DNA of 52,913 nt from Saprolegnia diclina VS20 (GCF_000281045.1 NW_008246068.1:169989-222901); one strand, 5' to 3'. Positions 1-10,900 are shown, numbered from the stretch's first letter. The notes: generated from the letters alone by a model not told the origin. A program made the numbers and translations.

Positions 1-1458
1 ATCGCCACGTACCTGCGCGACGGCAAGGCCATGTACGCCTTTCTCTCGGCGCTGCCGCCCGCGTGGCACACGACGCCCATGGCCGCGCTCGCCACACTCT
101 TCGAGGCCATTCGCAGCCGGCGGCTCAAGAACACAAACATGGGGTGTCTGTGGCCCGACCTCAACTTGCCGGATACGATCTTGAACGACAAGGAGCTCGT
201 TGACGCCGCGCAAGCTTGCACGCCGATGCTCGCGCAGCTCGACGCCACTGCCCAGCTGCACTGCGAGCTGCGTCTTCCGCCATCGGTTCACATTTCCAAG
301 CAAGTTGTCTCGTTCAGTGAGCTCCAATGCGCAGTGTCCTACTGGTCACAACAACTCGCGTCGCTAACAGTGACCCGGACGAATGACCAGAGGTCCATCC
401 AACTAGTCTGTGACGCGCTGCGTAGCCTGCCCGCGCTCCGTCGGCTTGTTGTCTTGTGGCATCCTGCCGCACAGCCAAAGGAGACATTGACGCTGCTTGA
501 TGCGCTCGATTTCTCCAACGTCACGGAGCTGAGGCTGCATTACAACTTGGCGAACCCGGTGCAGTGGACCGCGACCGAGGTCAAGGCACTTGTGCGGTGG
601 CTTCAAGCCAAGCCCGTCACCTCCATCAGTCTCGTGGATGTGTCGATTAAAGCGGCGGACGCAGAGACCCTCGCACGCGCGCTGCTACAGTCGCAAACGC
701 TCAAGTCCCTCCACGTCGATGGCGGGCAACTGCAGCGCACGCTCTTCAACCTCGGGTTACCGCTGCCGAACCAGCTCGAGTCGCTCAACACCTACGTGCG
801 GCACGTCGACGACGTGCTTGGCTTGACGCAGACGATCGCTGGCTCCAATTTGTGCGAGTTGGAACTCGGTACGCGAGTCCCGTTTGAAACGGCCGTGGCT
901 ATGAACCTCATGCACGCCATCACAAGCCTCCCGCGACTGCGGCATCTCTCGATGGTTCACACGGCGCTGCCACTGCCGTCGGTCGTGCGACTGAGCGAAC
1001 GGCTACCAAGCCTTACGCGTCTACGCTTGTACAACACGCAGCTTGACGACTATGGCATTTTCGTGCTCGCAAGCGCCCTGCCAAAGTGCCGTCATCTCGA
1101 GACGTTGCAGATCGGGAGCCAAAAGTGCTCGCACGTCGCTTGGGCGCATTTAGCGAGGGGTCTCGCGCAGTGTCGGCCGCTCAAGCAGCTCAGCTTGAGG
1201 GACAGTGACATTGGGTCGCGCGGTTTTATCGCGTTGCTGCCCGTTTTGCGCAACCTCGACAACGTCAAGCTCATTCAATGCGACATCAGTGACGATGGTG
1301 CGCTCGCGCTTTGCCACGTCATGGACGCCGCGGACGGACTCTTTGAGCTCACGTTGCACGGGAATCCATTCTCCAAGGGCGCAGTGAACCACATTGTCCG
1401 AGCCGTCTTGAAGCGTCTGCCTCGGTGGGGCAAAATCGGTCTCACGGTAGAAAGGTGA
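1..1458 (+). CDS. F-box-like/LRR protein, 5' partial (paralogue 1)
   Basis: The frame is open from base 1 and already shows the family N-terminal block (YLRDGKAMYAFLSALP), so the true start lies upstream; the ATG at 31 is internal. The family has an F-box-like N-terminal helix block, a conserved LWP segment and ribonuclease-inhibitor-type LRRs in the C-terminal half (CSHVAWAHLARGLAQC and following repeats). Such proteins usually bind other proteins, and an SCF ubiquitin-ligase adaptor role is possible but only inferred. Compared with its paralogues it stops about 27 residues early, at KIGLTVER, and lacks the family's final LPxxxW tail, so its C-terminus may be truncated. It converges on the next paralogue, 254 bases away. 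Confidence 0.8.
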   Translation: MATYLRDGKAMYAFLSALPPAWHTTPMAALATLFEAIRSRRLKNTNMGCLWPDLNLPDTILNDKELVDAAQACTPMLAQLDATAQLHCELRLPPSVHISKQVVSFSELQCAVSYWSQQLASLTVTRTNDQRSIQLVCDALRSLPALRRLVVLWHPAAQPKETLTLLDALDFSNVTELRLHYNLANPVQWTATEVKALVRWLQAKPVTSISLVDVSIKAADAETLARALLQSQTLKSLHVDGGQLQRTLFNLGLPLPNQLESLNTYVRHVDDVLGLTQTIAGSNLCELELGTRVPFETAVAMNLMHAITSLPRLRHLSMVHTALPLPSVVRLSERLPSLTRLRLYNTQLDDYGIFVLASALPKCRHLETLQIGSQKCSHVAWAHLARGLAQCRPLKQLSLRDSDIGSRGFIALLPVLRNLDNVKLIQCDISDDGALALCHVMDAADGLFELTLHGNPFSKGAVNHIVRAVLKRLPRWGKIGLTVER

Positions 1459-1712
1459 AGAGCGGGAGAAAGGCTGCAACGTACCCCGAAACCCATCGTG
1501 GTGGCCTATGTATGATTACGTGACTGTGAAATATATCTATGTATAAAGTCTCGTGTCGAAGAGTCGACAATCTCGTATCGATCGATCTGCGCATCGTATG
1601 GGCGCTTGCTGCAATATTCACAAGAACTGGTAGTGAAGATTGTTCACTGTAGCAAGGACTCTTGATCCAGTAATGTATGGAATTCATCGTCAAGGTTGTC
1701 GCATCGTTGGGC

Positions 1713-3365
1713 TCATTGCAGCTTGCACCAAGCGCGAATTGGCAGTCGCTCGTCGGCAAACGCCGCGCAATTTTCTCGTTCGTCTTCGTCGTCAACAGTC
1801 TCGCAAAGGTTGAGCACGCCATGGCGAAGCACAAGCGATGACCCGATCGCATCGATGAGACTCAAAACACCATCTTCCGAGATAGGATTTCCCGACAAGT
1901 CGAGCTGCGTCAGGTGGGCCGTCGCGTCGATGTCGTCGGCAAGCACGTACGCACCATCGGCGTCAACGTCGTTGGCTTGGAGGACGAGGACGTCCAGCGA
2001 CCCGATACTGGGCAGAAGAGCGATCAACCCTTCCGAGCCCACCTCGTTGAAGGACAAATCGAGGACCTTGAGCGACGGGCAGTGCGGGATGGCGGCGGCA
2101 AGTGCTTGGGCTGTGAGATGTGTGCACTCTTGATTGATGAGGCTGAGCTGTTGGAGCCATTGACACTGCGGTAGTGTCTGTGCCAGTGGAATAATGCCCA
2201 TGTCACCGGCGTAATTTCGGCGAAGCTCCAGAACCACGAGGCGTTGCATCTGCTCCGTTGGAATCAGGGGCATACTGCAGCACCCGAGCTCGAGGGACCG
2301 GAGTCGGGCAAGGCTCATGAGCGCGCGACGCAACGCCAGTACGGCACGATTGTCGAGGCCCACGTCACAGAACAACGAGACGCGACGCAAGTTGTTGGCG
2401 CCGCGGAGGGCGAGTGCAAAGGCGACCACGTCTGAGCTGTTTCTGACATTGGTCTCCAGCGTCTCGAGCTGCACTGGAAGCGAAAACCGCCGGGCTGGGT
2501 CCCGTGAACGGCTGCAGAGGTTAAAGAGCACGCGGGGCAGATTGCCGCCCTCCACTTTGAGGGACGCAAGTGTCTGTGACGTCAAGATTGCAGTCGCAAA
2601 CTGAACCCTAAGATGCGTCCTGAGAGAGAGCTTCACGAGCTTGAGGGCCGTGATCGGCGCCAGGTGCATCCATCTTGCAAATGTGTTGACAGTCTCGTCG
2701 GTCCACGATGCATCGTCGTCGACATCGTAGTGCAAGCTCAAGCGCGTGACATTCGACGAGACGAGCGATTCGATAAAGCCCGTGTGCAGCGCTGCAGTCG
2801 CGGCACAGCACCAATACAGCTTGAGGTTTCGCAGCGTCGGCACGAGGTGCAGGTCTTGGGGCGCCCAGTTCGCGTCATCAGAGTCCGTGTCATCGTAAAC
2901 GAAGACGTCCAGGGTCTCAAGTCGACCTAGGGTCCTCGCTCGCGCCAGCTCGTTTGGCGAGCAAATCGTCATCACGTGGAGCTTCGTCTCTGGCGGAATG
3001 ATGTCTGCCACGGTGCGGCCAAGGCGTAGCTCAACGTACGGAAGAAGCGGCATGTACGCATATAGCAGCGCCGCGAGGTGCGTCTCGGCTTCCGAGCGGC
3101 GCCGCCCCCCATCAAAGAGGAACCTGGGTAGCAGCGACTTGGGCCAGAGCTGCACCATCTCGGGCTGCTCAGCACTCGTGTCGACGAGGCGACCATCAAG
3201 CACGCAGTCGTAGAGTTCGAGCAAGGCGACCATCGGCGGCGTCAACCACTCTATCGGCAGCGCTGTCAAAAAGGCGCGCATCTCGTTGGATGTGCCGAGG
3301 TACTGCGCAATGTGCTGCAGCGCGTCCGGCGGCAGCGCCGGCAAAATGCCATGCGGCAAGGCCAT
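1713..3365 (-). CDS. F-box-like/LRR protein (paralogue 2)
   Basis: A single exon of 550 aa starting at ATG 3365. Residues 10-45 (LPPDALQHIAQYLGTSNEMR and following) have an F-box-like L-P-x3-L-x-H-I-x2-Y-L spacing. The middle is divergent. From about residue 330 there are regular LRRs of the RI type, including CPSLKVLDLSFNEVGSEG and a repeat with VLQANDVDADGA. The protein ends in LPIRAWCKLQ, matching the C-terminal LPxxxW of its paralogues. There is no signal peptide or membrane segment, so it is probably cytosolic or nuclear. Its length matches paralogues 3-6 (533-549 aa). The role as a substrate adaptor is an inference from architecture. Confidence 0.85.
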   Translation of the reverse strand: MALPHGILPALPPDALQHIAQYLGTSNEMRAFLTALPIEWLTPPMVALLELYDCVLDGRLVDTSAEQPEMVQLWPKSLLPRFLFDGGRRRSEAETHLAALLYAYMPLLPYVELRLGRTVADIIPPETKLHVMTICSPNELARARTLGRLETLDVFVYDDTDSDDANWAPQDLHLVPTLRNLKLYWCCAATAALHTGFIESLVSSNVTRLSLHYDVDDDASWTDETVNTFARWMHLAPITALKLVKLSLRTHLRVQFATAILTSQTLASLKVEGGNLPRVLFNLCSRSRDPARRFSLPVQLETLETNVRNSSDVVAFALALRGANNLRRVSLFCDVGLDNRAVLALRRALMSLARLRSLELGCCSMPLIPTEQMQRLVVLELRRNYAGDMGIIPLAQTLPQCQWLQQLSLINQECTHLTAQALAAAIPHCPSLKVLDLSFNEVGSEGLIALLPSIGSLDVLVLQANDVDADGAYVLADDIDATAHLTQLDLSGNPISEDGVLSLIDAIGSSLVLRHGVLNLCETVDDEDERENCAAFADERLPIRAWCKLQ

Positions 3366-3662
3366 GCTGGCGGTGTTCGACTAATAGCTGAATGGCGGTC
3401 ACGGTCTCTGGTCCAGCAATACGGACAATGCGTGGCTGTCTTCAAGAAACTTGAATCATTACAATTTTATCACGTCTGGCATATATATGCCAAAAGTATT
3501 AACTACGATGGAAATTATCAAGGGCCGAGAGCACCTGTCCCACTGCGCTTACCGTTTTCTGCAAGCAAAACCTCTCGCGACGCTCGACCGGGCTTCACTC
3601 TTCTCTCTTGCACCTCGGTCTGGCTAAGTATATCTATTTTCCTTGGGACGGTGCACGCGGCA

Positions 3663-3747
3663 CTTCCAAAACTTCAAAAGTCGACAACAAGCTGCTGAGC
3701 CGTGGCTATTGCGTCCGGATAATCATGTCCGGATAAAGTTGCGTCCA
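3663..3747. repeat. Direct repeat copy A with paired CCGGATAA
   Basis: This block runs from CTTCCAAAACTTC through GTCGACAACAAGCTGC to two TCCGGATAA motifs about 12 bases apart. The same order of words recurs about 190 bases downstream with scattered mismatches and a small insertion. Confidence 0.65.
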
Positions 3748-3853
3748 CGTGGCGGGGCGCAGCTCGCGCTGTAGGCACGCTACGAGCACCATTCTCTGGT
3801 TTTCGAACTCCCTGAGTCTTTCTCTATACGTACAGCTCGAAACACGAGACTCC

Positions 3854-3950
3854 TTCCAAAACTTCCAAAGTCGACAACAAGCTGCCGAGCAGCGGCACTG
3901 TGCTACTAGTACTTGCTTCCGGATAAGCATGTCCGGATAAAGTAGCATCC
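3854..3950. repeat. Direct repeat copy B with paired CCGGATAA
   Basis: Second, slightly longer copy of the block at 3663-3747. It shares CTTCCAAAACTTC, GTCGACAACAAGCTGC and the paired TCCGGATAA motifs, with an extra dozen bases before the motifs. Confidence 0.65.
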
Positions 3951-4094
3951 CACAGCTTCGTGGTGTGCCGGCCTCATACTCCATACAATGGCACGCCTCT
4001 ATGGTTTTCGGACCACTGATCTTCGAGACGCAACCCCAACACATATGTAGCGATAGGAAACACTATATTAATATATATAGGATCTTTGTCCAGC

Positions 4095-5729
4095 TTAGTA
4101 CGATAGCACGTCGAGTTTGCACCAGCTACTGTACGGCAAGGTTTCGCGGGCAAAATCCCAGCACTCGTTTAGGTCGTTCTCATCGTTGACAATCTCACGC
4201 AAATCGACGACGCCGTCGCGAACAAACGACTCGGCCACCGCGCGGATCACCCAAAGCACGGCTGCGGTCGAGAGCGGGTTGGCGCTCAGGTTGAGCTTTC
4301 GCAAGTGGTCCGTATCGTGCATCATGCGGCAGAGCACATTGGCGCCGTCGTCGTCGATGCCGCTGCCTCGCAGCGCCAGGCTGTCGAGGCACCGCATGAT
4401 AGGCAGTAGCGCTAGAAGGCCGACCGATCCGAGCTCGTTGAAGGACATATCCAGCACCTTGAGCGTCGGGCAGGCTGGAATCGCGGCGGCGAGTGCTTTG
4501 GCTGCCACGTGCGTGCACGACTGGTTGAACAAGCACAGCTCTTGCAATCGCACGCATGTCGGCAGCGCCATCGCCAGCAGCATCGCGCCAGTATCGCACA
4601 CGGATGTGCCCCGGAGCCGCAGCGTCGCGAGTTGCTGTAAACACTGACTTAACCACGTCATTGCCGACGGTCGAAGGTCCAGCGCGCCCCAGAGACCAAG
4701 GTGTCGCAGGTGCGTCAGACTCGAAATGACGCGGCAAAGCCGCGTCGTTGTCTTTGGCGAAAGCCGGGTCGTGACAGCAACTTCGAGCGTGCGCAAGCTG
4801 GAGCCGCTGATCGTCTCAAGAAACCCGTCGACGTTGCAGTCCGCATCCAAGTACGTTGTGAGCGCCGTCAATTGGGATGGAAGTCGTTGGCCGAGCGCAA
4901 AGAGCGCGCGGGGAACTTTGCCGTACTCGACGTGGAGCGATCGGAGGGACTTCGAACCCAGGAGGGCGGCTGCAAGCACGGGTGCATCGCCGGGGGCCAC
5001 ACAAAGACGAACCAACGACAGCGTCTTGATGACCGCGCTCGATGTCCACGCGACAAAGGCGTCCACGACGGCTTTCGTCCAAGGTGCCGAGCTGCCTTTG
5101 TTGTAGCATAGGTGGAGCTCCTCCACGTTGGAGCTCATGAGGTTTGAAAACAGGGCGGCCTGCTGCGTTACTGACGCCGACACCGGCCATGTGAGGTCAA
5201 GGCAGCGCAGCTGTGGCAGTGCCTGCAGAGCGCGGCAGACATCGTCAACGACGAGCTCACCCAGTTCAACGCGCAACGTCACGGCTTGGTGCGACCAGTG
5301 TGTCGTCACGTACGCGAGCTCGTCACGCGTCTGGACGGTGGCAACCTCGAGCTGCGCTTGCGGCGGGATGCAGAACCACGGTGACATCTTGGCAGCAACC
5401 GGAACACGCGGCGCCATCGACGCGTAGGTAGCAATCGCGCGGCGAAGGTCGTAGTCCTCGGTAATGCAATCGGGCACAAGCAGCCGTGACGACAGCTCCG
5501 ACATGGTCGACCCGTTTGTATCGAGCTGAGGAAAGCGACGGTCGCGCACGGCGCTCAAGAGCACGCCGAGGGCTCGCAGAGGGGCCGACTGGTGCGGCTC
5601 GGGCAAAGCAGCCAGAAAGGCTGTCATGTCCTTCGTATCGCGAATGTACTCGGCGACGTGTTGCAGTGTCGCGTTCGAAAGCGTCGATCGCGCCACTGTC
5701 TTGCGTCGCTTGGTAATGACGTGGTGCAT
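4095..5729 (-). CDS. F-box-like/LRR protein (paralogue 3)
   Basis: A single exon of 544 aa. I chose the ATG at 5729 (MHHVITKRRKTV); the frame stays open a little further upstream but without an ATG. The F-box-like block reads LSNATLQHVAEYIRDTKDM and is followed by FLAALP, as in its paralogues. C-terminal RI-type LRRs include CPTLKVLDMSFNELGSVG, and the protein ends in LPYSSWCKLDVLSY, again with the family LPxxxW tail. It has the same orientation as paralogue 2, with a 729-base spacer between them. A protein-interaction or ubiquitin-adaptor role is inferred from domain layout only. Confidence 0.85.
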   Translation of the reverse strand: MHHVITKRRKTVARSTLSNATLQHVAEYIRDTKDMTAFLAALPEPHQSAPLRALGVLLSAVRDRRFPQLDTNGSTMSELSSRLLVPDCITEDYDLRRAIATYASMAPRVPVAAKMSPWFCIPPQAQLEVATVQTRDELAYVTTHWSHQAVTLRVELGELVVDDVCRALQALPQLRCLDLTWPVSASVTQQAALFSNLMSSNVEELHLCYNKGSSAPWTKAVVDAFVAWTSSAVIKTLSLVRLCVAPGDAPVLAAALLGSKSLRSLHVEYGKVPRALFALGQRLPSQLTALTTYLDADCNVDGFLETISGSSLRTLEVAVTTRLSPKTTTRLCRVISSLTHLRHLGLWGALDLRPSAMTWLSQCLQQLATLRLRGTSVCDTGAMLLAMALPTCVRLQELCLFNQSCTHVAAKALAAAIPACPTLKVLDMSFNELGSVGLLALLPIMRCLDSLALRGSGIDDDGANVLCRMMHDTDHLRKLNLSANPLSTAAVLWVIRAVAESFVRDGVVDLREIVNDENDLNECWDFARETLPYSSWCKLDVLSY

Positions 5730-7516
5730 CGTGCGCAAATTTGAAAATGCGATCGATGGCGTCGCAGCCAAACGGCGATTTGCGTTTATATGCGTTATTC
5801 ACGTTTTATCATGTCCTTTCTCGAGTTTAGTGTAGAAATACCCACGTGATAAATATCACATTCGCGTCAAAGCCCGTTGATTCGGTGGGTCTTTCTTGAT
5901 ACTTTGTTGATAGAAAAATCCGAGTCTTCGATTGGTTAGCCGCAAGGGAGATGGGTATACTGCCGTCGACGACAGAGCGGCGTACTGCTAGTACGTGCTC
6001 GACGCTCATGCCAGGCGACAAGACCACGTCCACGCCGAGGAGGCAGTTCACTGTGTTTGATGGAAGACACATACACCTACAACAGCGCATTGAGCAGACC
6101 AAAACAAGAGATAGCGAGCAGTACCAAACTCGCGCTGCAACACGAACTGCAAGCAAGACAGGTGCGAGAGAGACCAAGTTACGCGTGTCGTGGACGGTCC
6201 CTAGAGGTGGGTAGCATGGCGAGCGCGCATTGCTTGCTTGCATTTCGTGGTGCAGCGCGAGGCTGGTGTCGGGCAACGCAAATGACAGCAGCGCAAGAAA
6301 AGGCAATCTGAGGTCGTCGGTGTGATACCCGGACGTTAAAGTATCTTGGTGTTTGTATGCGACATGCAGTCCAGGTCCAAAGCCATCAATTCACTGTTAC
6401 CCGAACCCTCTCGGTCCGGGACCACACGTTTTCACGAGTAAACGCCTGTGAGCTTCCATAGGAGAGGGGCAGCGAGACAAGCCCATACGATCGGACCGTT
6501 GATAAAGACTTGGTTTTCCCATCCGACCATTTTTAGTGCGAGTGTTTTTAGCTTTGTAAGTTGCCCTCAATTGACGCTCGCGCTTCGCCGTTGGTAGAAG
6601 GCAGTCTCTTGGCTCGGTAGTCGTCTGCGAAGAAACGTCGCGAGCGCAATACCCAGCGTCATGCGCGACTGGACTCAAAATACGGTCACGGACTGGCCGG
6701 CGCTTCGGGTGGTGCGCTTGTACCTGGTACTGGTCTTTGCCCAGCCCGCCAAGTATCCCTGCGACCATCATCTTCGACTGCAACTATGTTTATTGTCGAC
6801 AGGACGCTATGTGGGGCCGCCTTTAAACACTGCTGTTGTAGATAGACATACTCGCAAATGGTGGCGTTCGAGCTTGTTGTTGCTGAAGTGGGTCGTCTAT
6901 TAAAATCGATACGTAAAGCTACGCTAAATAAAATTGTCGACTTTCTTCGTTGTGTAGGCTCTGGTGTTGGTTGATCTTGATCTAGGCCGACGGAGGCAGG
7001 AGCGCAATCTGCGGGACATGGTGCTGGCGCGGCCACTCGTGTTGAGCGAGGAACCGGAGAAGACGATGGAGCCATCAGCCAAGGCTTTTGAACAAAGCTG
7101 TGGTGCAAGTGCATTTGAGCGACGTGCGCCGCCTTGACGGCAATCGTTCATGGACTTAGCAGTGGTAGGTCGGCGGGAAAGACGCGATCGTTTCGGACGC
7201 GCCGGACGTTGAACCAGACGCAGGCGCGGAGCACTGGCCAGAGGTAGTAGCGGAATGCGGCGTTGCTTGGATGAGGCGTTGAGTCCGCGTCGCGAGCGTC
7301 TGGGAGCATCAAGGCGTGGACGTGCTGAGCTTGGGGACCCCGATCGTGGCCATCGTCCGTGCGTACCGAGTGTGCCATCTTGTGGTATTTTCTACGTAGC
7401 GTTCGAGCTTGTAGAGCCCTGCTTGTGGTGAGGTAAATTTCGATACATTCTTCTCCTTTACACTCGCGACCTCTAGCTATCAATATCCACATATACAGGT
7501 CACGAGGTGTTGGCGC
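5730..7516. other. Long intergenic region with repeat and gene debris
   Basis: No intact gene was found in about 1.8 kb. It contains one copy of a dispersed repeat (6413-6585). Short open frames on both strands (for example 6057-6311 plus, and 6686-7114 and 7148-7492 minus) match nothing I recognise. The minus-strand frame near 7148-7300 encodes an aromatic stretch (FRYYLWPVLRACVWF) that is faintly like the tail of a non-LTR element protein, but it is too short to call. The region ends at a decayed GPCR fragment. Confidence 0.5.
6413..6585. repeat. Dispersed repeat, part X (copy 1)
   Basis: Starting at GGGACCACACGTTTTCACGA and running through CCCATACGATCGGACCGTTG to about TTGACGCTCGCG, this block recurs at 11837-12004 with about 85-90 percent identity by eye. 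Its minus strand keeps a short open frame (NGRMGKPSLYQRSDRMGL) conserved in both copies, which may be chance or a remnant of an element's coding part. Family not recognised. Confidence 0.7.
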
Positions 7517-7745
7517 GTGCCGCTCTTGTGTGCATTGGCACTCCCGTGCGTGCCTATGTGCTCGGGCCTTACAGAGCTTGCCGTTCTAGTGATCTCCATG
7601 GCCCTCCGTGGGCTGTTGTGCGAGAAGCGCGTGATCAAGCGCTCGCAATGGCATTTGCCCGTCGCCTGGTGGCTTCGCGGCATGTGCATGCGTGCACGTT
7701 ATACCTTGTTCAACACGGAGTGTGGCGCTTGCCTCGTGTCGGCAT
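7517..7745 (+). pseudogene. Fragment of a class C GPCR (TM1-TM2 region)
   Basis: In one plus-strand frame this stretch reads a hydrophobic segment, then RVIKRSQWHL, then another partly hydrophobic stretch. The intact GPCR just downstream has PVIKRSQWHL at the same place between its first and second membrane helices. The flanks do not continue as a receptor, so this looks like a decayed partial duplicate of the neighbouring gene. The assignment rests on a shared ten-residue core and the hydrophobic pattern. Confidence 0.55.
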
Positions 7746-7968
7746 CGATCAGTTCCCCGAGTTAACTACACCTGCCAGGTCAATTTTAGGTATACTTGTA
7801 TAATGTTCTAGATATGTCGATCACCTAACGATTATCTTGAGTTTGTGTTCCGTGTAATCACCGTTTGGTGGCCACCTTATGCGTTGTCTATGTTCTAAAG
7901 TTCGCTCCGGAGAAGTCTTCAGTGTCGTGCACACGACGGCATTTCTCCAAAAGAGTTGAGCATCGCCC

Positions 7969-10900
7969 ATGCTCGTGCCGTGGCTAGTGGTCATTCTGGC
8001 TGCTGTCTTGGAGGCGAACGCGCAGCCAACATTGCCATCCAACTTTGAGACGCGACGCCTCAACAAGTGCCTCGACGCCGCGTGGGTCGCAGCAACGGCA
8101 AAGCGGCTCAACCTCGACCCGAATGCCATCGATAGTCAACGCCGCCGAGCGAATCCTTTGTTGCGCCAAGGCCTTCAAGAGCCCCGCTTCACGGTACTAG
8201 ATCGTGCGCCTTATGCGGACCCCTACTAAGCCTCGATGTGTAGCTCAACGACCCACGCCAGTACTCGTCAAATGCGTTCAAGCCGGAGTGCTTCAAGGCA
8301 GATCAATCCTTTCACGGAGTGGGCGAGCGCGTCTATCCCAATGGCTCGGTTGCGACGACGGGGACCTGGAACGGGTCGTTAGTGCTCGAGTACAACAATT
8401 GGCAGTCCCAGACGCTAACGACGTCGATCATCGCTATCTTGGCCTCGGAAGTGGTGCGATCGGCACTCATATTATATACACGCATATCTTGTAGGTCGGA
8501 TACCCCGTGTCCTTTTTGAAAACGAGTGGCGGTCTCGGCGTCACAGAGCGCATGTCGTCGGTCGGCGCGGGCGTGTGCACCCCGTCCCACGTCAGCCCTG
8601 AAGTGTGGACGAGCTCTAAGATGACGCTTCTGAACGTGTACGCCAACGAAACGAGCTCGTCGGCCATCGGCTACAACGGCCAGTACACCATACTGCGATA
8701 CCTCGTGACGCTACTCGCGGGCGTAGATCGGGGCTCTACACGCTCCAGACCAACGTCGACGAAGCGCTCAAAGGACCAGCGTCCACGATCGGTACTACGC
8801 AAAGCGATTTTCAATTGCTGTACCGAATGCGATATCCCACGTAGGCAATTTCAGTCGCAGTCACTCGGCCGACTGGTGGCGCGACTACGTTTTGGACTCG
8901 GATTTGATCAACTTTTACTCGATCGCCAACTTCAACATGAGTCAAGTGGGGCAAAAAAGCGCGTGCGCGGACGGGTTGTACGGCTGCCTCAACGGTTGCT
9001 CCCAGACCGCTGCTTGCACCGCCGCCCTCGCGCAGGGTGCCTGCTTGATCGATGCAAATGTCAAATTGACGCGGATGTAGGCAAAACGTGCATGCTCGTA
9101 GCGAGTCAGTATGGTACGGACGACCAAGGCTATCTCCAGTCCGCTGTGGGCAACAACAACATCCCCGCGCGCTTTTGCTTTGCTGGCTACGCGCCGACGG
9201 GCAACCTCGTGACGAGTACCATGGCCAGCGGCGGCGCGATTGTCTTTTACCATTACGAGCCCGACATGTTTCATTTTACCAACCCAGGCAAGTTTGTGCG
9301 CATTTCGCTACCACGGCCAACGCCCGAGATGGTCGTACTCGCGACAGGCCAATTCGGATCGAACGGGTACGATGTGGTCCGACGTGTTGCTGAGTCGCCG
9401 CCAACCCGTTTAGGTTTGGGCAGCCGTCGCCGGACCCGGTCAGCGTCGACTACCCCGAGCAAGTTCTCATGAAGTACTACTCCAACTACCTCTTGGATGC
9501 AACAATGTTGAACAACTTTCTGCGCAAGTTCCAGATCACCAAGCTCGACATCAACAACTTGCTCTTGGCATATGCGAATGCCAACGCTTCCGTTGCCGAT
9601 ATCGAGTATGCTGTTGCGTGCGACTGGGTCCAAAAGAACTATGAAAAATGGTATCTCTGGGTCGACCGCCTCCCGCTGTGCACGATGAGCACCAATATGC
9701 GCTACAGCGTCGCCAACTGCAACAGCTCGTCGCAACCCCGGGTCGTAACCTTTGCGTGGACGACGCCCGACCCCGCCAACAGCTCGCATCCGTACGACTG
9801 CGACGGTGGATTTAGCACCTTGCCGCCGTCGTTCTACACAAGCCGGTCGTGCGAGTGGCTCGACGCCAACACGGCGCTCTGGTCTCTCTGGCTCACGTCA
9901 CCGCCGACGTGCGACTTGTCTTTTTACAACTACTCGGTCTCCGAGTGCACGAGCAGCTCGATCCGAAACGTCGAGTTCTTCTGGCTGCTCCCGAGCGCGA
10001 CCAACTACCTCGTGAGCGGCGAATGCATCAACGGCGTCTCTCTCCCGTCCAACACCACCGTCGCCTGCGATTACGTCCCGACATTCTCTGGCGTACGCTT
10101 TCCGATCAGTTGAAACGTTTGTTTGATGCGTTGATGCTAGGTCTACACGGGGATTGCCACCATTACCGTGATTGTGCTCGTGATTCTTGTTGTCTTCGTC
10201 GCGTTGGTGCTCAAGTTTCGAGAAAAGCCCGTCATCAAACGATCGCAGTGGCACCTTTTGTTGCTGCTGCTTCTCGGCGGCATCCTCATTTGCGCCTACG
10301 TCTTGCTTGGCGGCGGCGCGCCGTCCAGCTTTCTCTGCGGCGCGCGGCCGTTCGTGGGCTCTCTTGGCTACACGCTTTGCTTTGGATCGCTCCTCGTCAA
10401 GTCGCTCCGCGTCTACCTCGTGTTTGAAAACAAAGCGATGAAGAAGCGCGTCGTCTCGGTGTGGCGCATGCTACGTATTCTCAGCGCGATTGTCGGTGTC
10501 GACATTGGTAGTCGCCATGTTTCGAGTCGTTTTATGACGTCATTTTGTAGGCATCGTCGTCGTGTGGCTACTGGCCGAGTTTCCCAGTCCGTCGACGTAC
10601 ACGGCGGCCGCGGCCGAGTTCACCGGCACCCTTGTCCACGTCGAGTGCCACTCGTCGAGCTTCATCTTTCCCGTGCTCTCGATCTTCTGGAAGGCGGTCG
10701 TGACATTCGTGGGTCTCTACGTGTCCTTTTTGATCCGGCATGTGAGCGGGGACTTTCAAGAGTCGATTTGGATCTTCGCCGCGTCGTGCGTCGTGCTCGT
10801 GGGCTCGCTCCTCATGCTGACGATGACGTACCTCGTCGTTTTGCCGGCTGCCGCAGCGTACGGCTTCTTGTCGGCCATCACGCTCTTTTGCACGGTGCAT

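Larger units (their letters stand above)
3366..4094. other. Intergenic region with a duplicated block, no gene seen
   Basis: A 729-base stretch between two LRR genes that both run leftwards. Frames on both strands are short and look non-coding, and the composition is more AT-rich than in the genes. It holds two diverged direct copies of a roughly 90-base block (annotated separately), each ending in a pair of CCGGATAA sequences. The left part should hold the promoter of paralogue 2 and the right part the 3' end of paralogue 3. Confidence 0.6.

Noticed and set aside
4940-4970. Minus-strand GGGTTCGAAGTCCC resembling a tRNA T-arm
   Set aside because: It lies inside the coding sequence of LRR paralogue 3, and no other tRNA arm is present.
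5728-5771. Earlier TTG start for LRR paralogue 3
   Set aside because: No ATG in this extension; the ATG at 5729 gives a length and N-terminus matching the paralogues.
7148-7492. Possible C-terminal fragment of a LINE-type protein on the minus strand
   Set aside because: Only one aromatic stretch looks similar; no reverse transcriptase or endonuclease motif is nearby.
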